Assembly (NCBI GenBank): GCA_023630585.1
Contig: CM042535.1
Location: 34,444,399-34,508,398 of the forward strand
DNA: 64,000 nucleotides
Source of the DNA: Cranoglanis bouderius
Lineage: Eukaryota; Chordata; Actinopteri; Siluriformes; Cranoglanididae
Direction: 5' to 3'
Made by a program: the position numbers and the translations under genes. Each line of letters starts with the position of its first letter. The stretch's first letter is position 1. Positions 40,787-46,700 of the stretch are shown here, piece by piece. The notes under the pieces are model-generated. The model made no database searches. It was not told the DNA's origin and saw nothing but the letters and a program-made list of their open reading frames with translations.

Positions 40787-43700
40787 AATATACTCGGTTA
40801 ACATGTGTGTCAATACAGATGCGTCTTGGAGCTGCAAATCAGAAAGCAGACAGGAGTGGAAAAAAACGGCCTCCCTGGACCGGAATGTGAGCCCTTCACA
40901 GAGTCAGCCTCCCAGGATGAGGAGGTGTGTGTGTACATGTGTGCGTGACATGCATGTGGGCATGTGTGTAACGCCTATGGATCTGGATCAGCTTGTCTCT
41001 GATTCACACAGCGTCCATTTGTGCTTGTACTTTATTTTGAAATGCATCCAAGGACTTTTATTTGAAAGAAAAAATTGTCTATTTATTTATTTATTTGTTT
41101 GTTTTCATAATTTTTAAGACCTTCAGACATATTCGTGATGCTATTAAAACTTATATGATGTGCTGAAAATGAAAGCAAGCCAGCAAAAAAAAAAAAAAAA
41201 AAAAACTGCTTGCTTTCTCATACGTATGTATGTATGTGTGTACGTTTGTGTATGCGTGTGTCTGCGTGCTGATGTGGTCAGGTCTGGGTCGTACGAAAAC
41301 ATTTTAGGGATACACACATCTCCATCATCACAAGACACATCATCCCCATCTTCAGACAGGTAGGACATACACACACACACACACACACACCATCATTGCT
41401 TGCACCATCCAGAAAAGTGCATGTGAGGCATTTCCTATCATGTCATTAGGCAGTGCTTGTTCTTGCATGCAGTTATAGATATGTATATGCACTTTTTTTT
41501 TTTTTTTTTTTTGTCATGCTCTTATGTTTGTGGTATAATTCATGACCTGTTGACTCCACCAGCAAAACTGCTTTTATTTCATCACTTAACAGAAATTTCA
41601 AGTCACTCTCAAGACTTTAAATGCACAAGCTTGATAAACCTTGGCAGCCTGAACCCTACAAGAATGTGCAGGAATAACATGATAGTATTGGATTAGGTTT
41701 TTTATTATTATTTTTTATTATTTTAGAAACTAATCTTAAGGTTGCAACTGAACTACTAGAGTGTGTGGATTTGTAGAATTTTAACCTGTGAGTACGGAGG
41801 ACTACAATTTTAAAATAAACAAATTAACAATGGGTTTGCTTTGTATAAATAATAATAAAAACACTTGGGGGTGTACTGCTACAGGAAAATAATCAACATC
41901 AGGGTGTTACTGTTACCATGTACACATACAGAAGTGTTTTTCTACTTCATATACCATAGCAATTTGCCTAACGATTACCATTTTTAATTTATTAATGAAC
42001 GACACATTGCACTTTTTATCCATTTATAGTTATATCGAGTGTCGTTCCCTCGCCTGCCTCTCTTTTCTTTCTTTCTTTCTTTTAAAGTTAATAAGACAGA
42101 ACAACGCAACAAACAACTTGTTTTGTTACTGAGAAACCGTAGAGTGACTTTCCTGAGGACTTTCCTGTGGTGGAAAACCTACTGACTGTGACAAAGCACT
42201 TACACTGGAGACTCCTGACATAAATCTTAAATAAATGTCTGTTTAAAGAAAACTTTACCATATCAACGATTAGATGTTATTTCTTTGTTAGGTTTGTTAT
42301 TAGCATTAAACCAGGTGGAGCGTCTGTACAACATTTTAACTGTACCAGATTGCTGCTGAAGCACCTGTCAAGGGGTGGGGTATATGAGGCAGCAAGTGAA
42401 CAGTCAGTTCTCGAAGTTGATGTGTTGGAAGCAGGAAAAATGGGCAAGTGTAAGGAGCCAAGCGACTTTGACAAGAGCCAAAATGTGATGGCTAGACGAC
42501 TGGGTCAGAGCATCTCCAAAACAGCAGGTCTTGTGGGGTGTTCCCTGTGGTATGCAGTGGTTAGTACCTACCAAAATTGGTCCAAGGAAGGAATTTCCGA
42601 CCAATCAGAAACAAAATATCATTCATTAAGCGTAAGCAGACATATACACGATCTGTTCTTTTGTCCGCTGCTCAGTGGCTATGGTATAAACGAGAAAATG
42701 CCTGCTGAAGTGTCTCAGTATCTTACAAATTTGTTTTAAACTGAATGTTTCCTGTAACTAATTCACACAAATTTAAGGAATTTGTCATATTGGCTGTTGA
42801 GCAAGAAAACCAGAATACGTATCGCTGACTTCATTCAACATAAAGTATTAGTCAACTGCATCTCAAATGGTGCACTTCGCATACTTTTAGTGTTTGGGAA
42901 ACCATATTGCGCTATTAATACTCGAATGATGAAAAAAAAATAATAATGAGAATGAGTGCGTAGGATGTTGATGAATTTGCACAAAACTTTAACTGTACCA
43001 GATTGCTGCTGAGGTACCAGATGGCGATGCAGTTTACATTTTGCTGAAGAGCTGCCGCACCGAGTTTAAACCATATGTTTTCTTTGTTTGCTTGTTCTTA
43101 ATTTAGCGGTTGTTCCTGTGGAGGTTGCTTAGGTGTAATTAGGTGAGGTATCACACGTAGTGATTAGTATTCAGTATAGTGACATACGAGACTCAGCTCC
43201 TGATATGTTGGATAAGCATGTGGTAGATGGACGGCATAAACGTTCACAGTGTAAAATAAATAAATAATATAATAAATAATACAAAATTATGATGAGAAAT
43301 CTAGACCTACACGATGCTTCCAAATACAACACAATGTTTCCTCCACTTCAAGACAACACACTATACAAAATGATTCAGTCACTATGAGGTATTTTATCAA
43401 GCGCCGTTTTCTTTTTTTATTGTATTGTATTTAAGTTCTTTAAGGAATAAAACACTTGGATGTGTGCTGTTACAGGGAAATAATCAACGACTGGGTGGTG
43501 TGATGTGGCCCAATGCGAAGTGGGGTTACTGTTACCTTCCCAAAGTTGATTATTTTCCTATAACCGCGCATCCTGAAGTGTATTATTTCTCTTATACCAC
43601 AGCAATTACAGATTATATTTATTTGAGAGCAACATAGCATACTTTTTTTCTTTCCCTGTGTAAGTTCTTAATGACAGTGCGTTAGAAAGAACACATTATT

Positions 43701-46700
43701 ATAAATCTTCCCCTGGAACTGCTATCGGAGCTGCTGTTAGAGAAAATTTATCGACACCTTCTGACCAAACAGATCAGAGAATTTAACAGTGCTGTGGTAT
43801 AATTCTATTTAACATACAGCAGAAGTCTGAGTCCATTGCCAAAAAAAAAAAAATAATAAAATAAAAAAATTAAGCCCTTAAATCCCTGGCCTATTATTCA
43901 GTTATTCATTAACACATACAGTTACAGGAGAAAGGGATTTAAGTCTGGACACATTGACTGACCTGGATGTTTAAGGGGTTAAATTCACCATTCATTAAAA
44001 AAAAAAAAACAATATGGGATTTTATATCAGTTTACGCTGTATAAAAAGCCTTATATGAATTAAGTGTAATACTTTAATGGAGGCGTTATTGAATGAGATA
44101 TTATTAAAGTGAAAACATCTGAAGTATTGTTATAAAAGTAAACAATTACTACAGTGCTGTAAAAAAGTATTTGTCCCCATCCTGATTTCTTCTGTTTTTG
44201 TGTATATCTCCTCCTAAATATTTTTAGAACCAAAAAAAAAACGTTATCCAACACCTATCACCCATGTGAAAAACTAATTGCCCTCTTAAACTTAAAATCT
44301 GGTTGTGCCACCTTTAGCAGCAAGAACTGCAACCAAACACTTCAGATAACTGGAGATCAGTCTTTCACTTACTTCTAGGACTAGGATTTTGGATCATTGT
44401 CTTGCTGAATAATCCAGCTGCCCTTGAGTTTCAATTTACGGACTGAAGACCAGACATTCTCCTTTAGGATTTTCTGGTAGAGAGCAGAATTCATGTTTCC
44501 CTCAATTATTGCAAGTTGCCCAGGCCCTGTGGGCAAAAACAGAAAACAGAAGAAATCAGGATTGGGCAAATATCTTTTCACAGCACTGTATATAAGCACA
44601 ATCATAAAACCTTAAAGGAATGAAAAAATGAAGACAATCTTTTCAAAGTAATTTTTCTTATTAGATAGTGATCTACAATATACTGTAGTTAATATGAAGG
44701 TTTTCAAACAGTTAGACAAACAAGAGTGTTTCTTTGAAGTTATTCTTTACAGGTGCCTCTCAAAAAATTAGAATATCATGGAAAAGTTCATTTTCCCCCC
44801 ATATTTTATGGCTTACAGCTCATGGAAATCCAGTATCTCAAAATATTAGAATAAACAATTTATAATACAGAAATGTCGACCTTCTGAAAAGTATGTTCAT
44901 TTATGCACGTGGCGTGGCATGGAGGCAATCAGCCTGTGGCACTGCTGAGGTGTTATGGAAGCCCAGGTTGCTTTGATAGCGGCCTTCGGCTCGTCTGTAT
45001 CGTTGGGTCTGGTGTCTCTCATCTTCCTCTTGACAAAATTCAGGTCAGGCGAGTTGGCTGGCCAATCACGCACAGTAATGCCATGGTCAGTAACCAGTTA
45101 CTAGTAGTTTTGGCACTGTGGGCAGGTGCCAAGTCCTGCTGGAAAAGGAAATCAGCATCTCCGTAAAGCTTGTCAGCAGGTGGAAGCATGAAGTGCTCTA
45201 AAATCTCCTGGTAGACGCTGCATCGACTCTCGACTTGAGAAAACACAGTGGACCAACACCAGCAGATGACATGGCACCCCAAATCATCACTGACTGTGGA
45301 AACTTCACACTGGACTTCAAGCAACTTGGATTCTGTGCCTCTCCAGACTCTGGGACCTTGATTTCCAAATGAAATGCAAAATTTACTTTCATCTGAAAAG
45401 AGGACTTTGGACCACTGAGCAACGGTGTTTTGAGTAAAAAGGTGTTTTGAGTTAATTAGCTGATTAGAGCTCTTCTTAGGTTGACATTTCTGTATCATAA
45501 ATTCTTTATTCTAATATTTTTGAGATACTGGATTTTTCCAGTATCTCATTTCCATGAGCTGTAAGCCGTAATCATCAAGATTAAAACAAAAAAGGCTTGA
45601 AATATTTCACTTTATGTGTAATGAGTCTAGAATATATGACAGTTCCACTTTTTGAATTAAATTACGGAAAAAAATGAACTTTTCCACGATATTCAATTTT
45701 TTTGAGCTGCACCTGTAAATATCTGGTGATGTTTATTTTAAAAAATATGCCTAATTCTGCAGGTCAGTGAGCGCGAAGAAGCTGTGCTCCAGCTGTGCAC
45801 AGCCGCTGGGGAAAGGAGCCGCTATGATCATTGACACTTTGGGACTTTACTTCCACATCCAGTGTTTTAAGGTAAGATACATGTGTGGTGTATATGTGTG
45901 TGTGGGTGTGTTTGCACATGCAGGCTTTTCTGGATTACCCATGTTTACGTTCGAATACTTACTCTGAATCACCTGTGTGTCCCAGTGCGGTGTGTGTAAA
46001 GGGCTGCTTGGTGACACGAGCACAGGAACCGATGTCCGGATCCGGAACGGTGTTCTCAACTGTCATTCATGCTACATGAAATCTCGTGGTGAATAATTTA
46101 ATAATGGCATGTTCTGTTGTGTTTTATGTGGATTATGATTAACGGTCATTTCATATTTATCATTGTGCTTCATCATGTAATGGGGACAAAGCAGAGACAG
46201 AGTGTTTTTTTTAATATATAGATTTATAATATATACAGTGCCCTCCACTAATATTGGCACCCTTGGTAAATATGAGCAAAGAAGGCCATTTCCACCATCA
46301 GGGCAATAATTAAGAAGCTCCAGTCAACTGGAAATGTTATGAATCAACCTGGAATCAGACGTGTGTCTATATTGTCTCAATGCACTGTGAAGAGGATGGT
46401 TCGAGTGGCAAAAAAATCTCCAAGGATCACAGCTGGAGAATTGCAGAAGGTAGTTGCGTCTTGGGGTCAGAAAGTCTCAGATCGGGTTCTATTGTCAGAT
46501 GAAACCAAAATAGAGCTTTTTGGCAATAAACACCAGAGGTGGTTTTGGTGCACACAGAGAGGTAACCATATGGAAAAGTACCTCATGCCCACGGTTAAAT
46601 GTGATGGTGGCTCTTTAATGTTTTGGGGCTGTTTTTCTGCCAGAGGACCTGGACATTTTGTTGGGATACATGGCATCATGGGCTCTATCAAATATCAACA

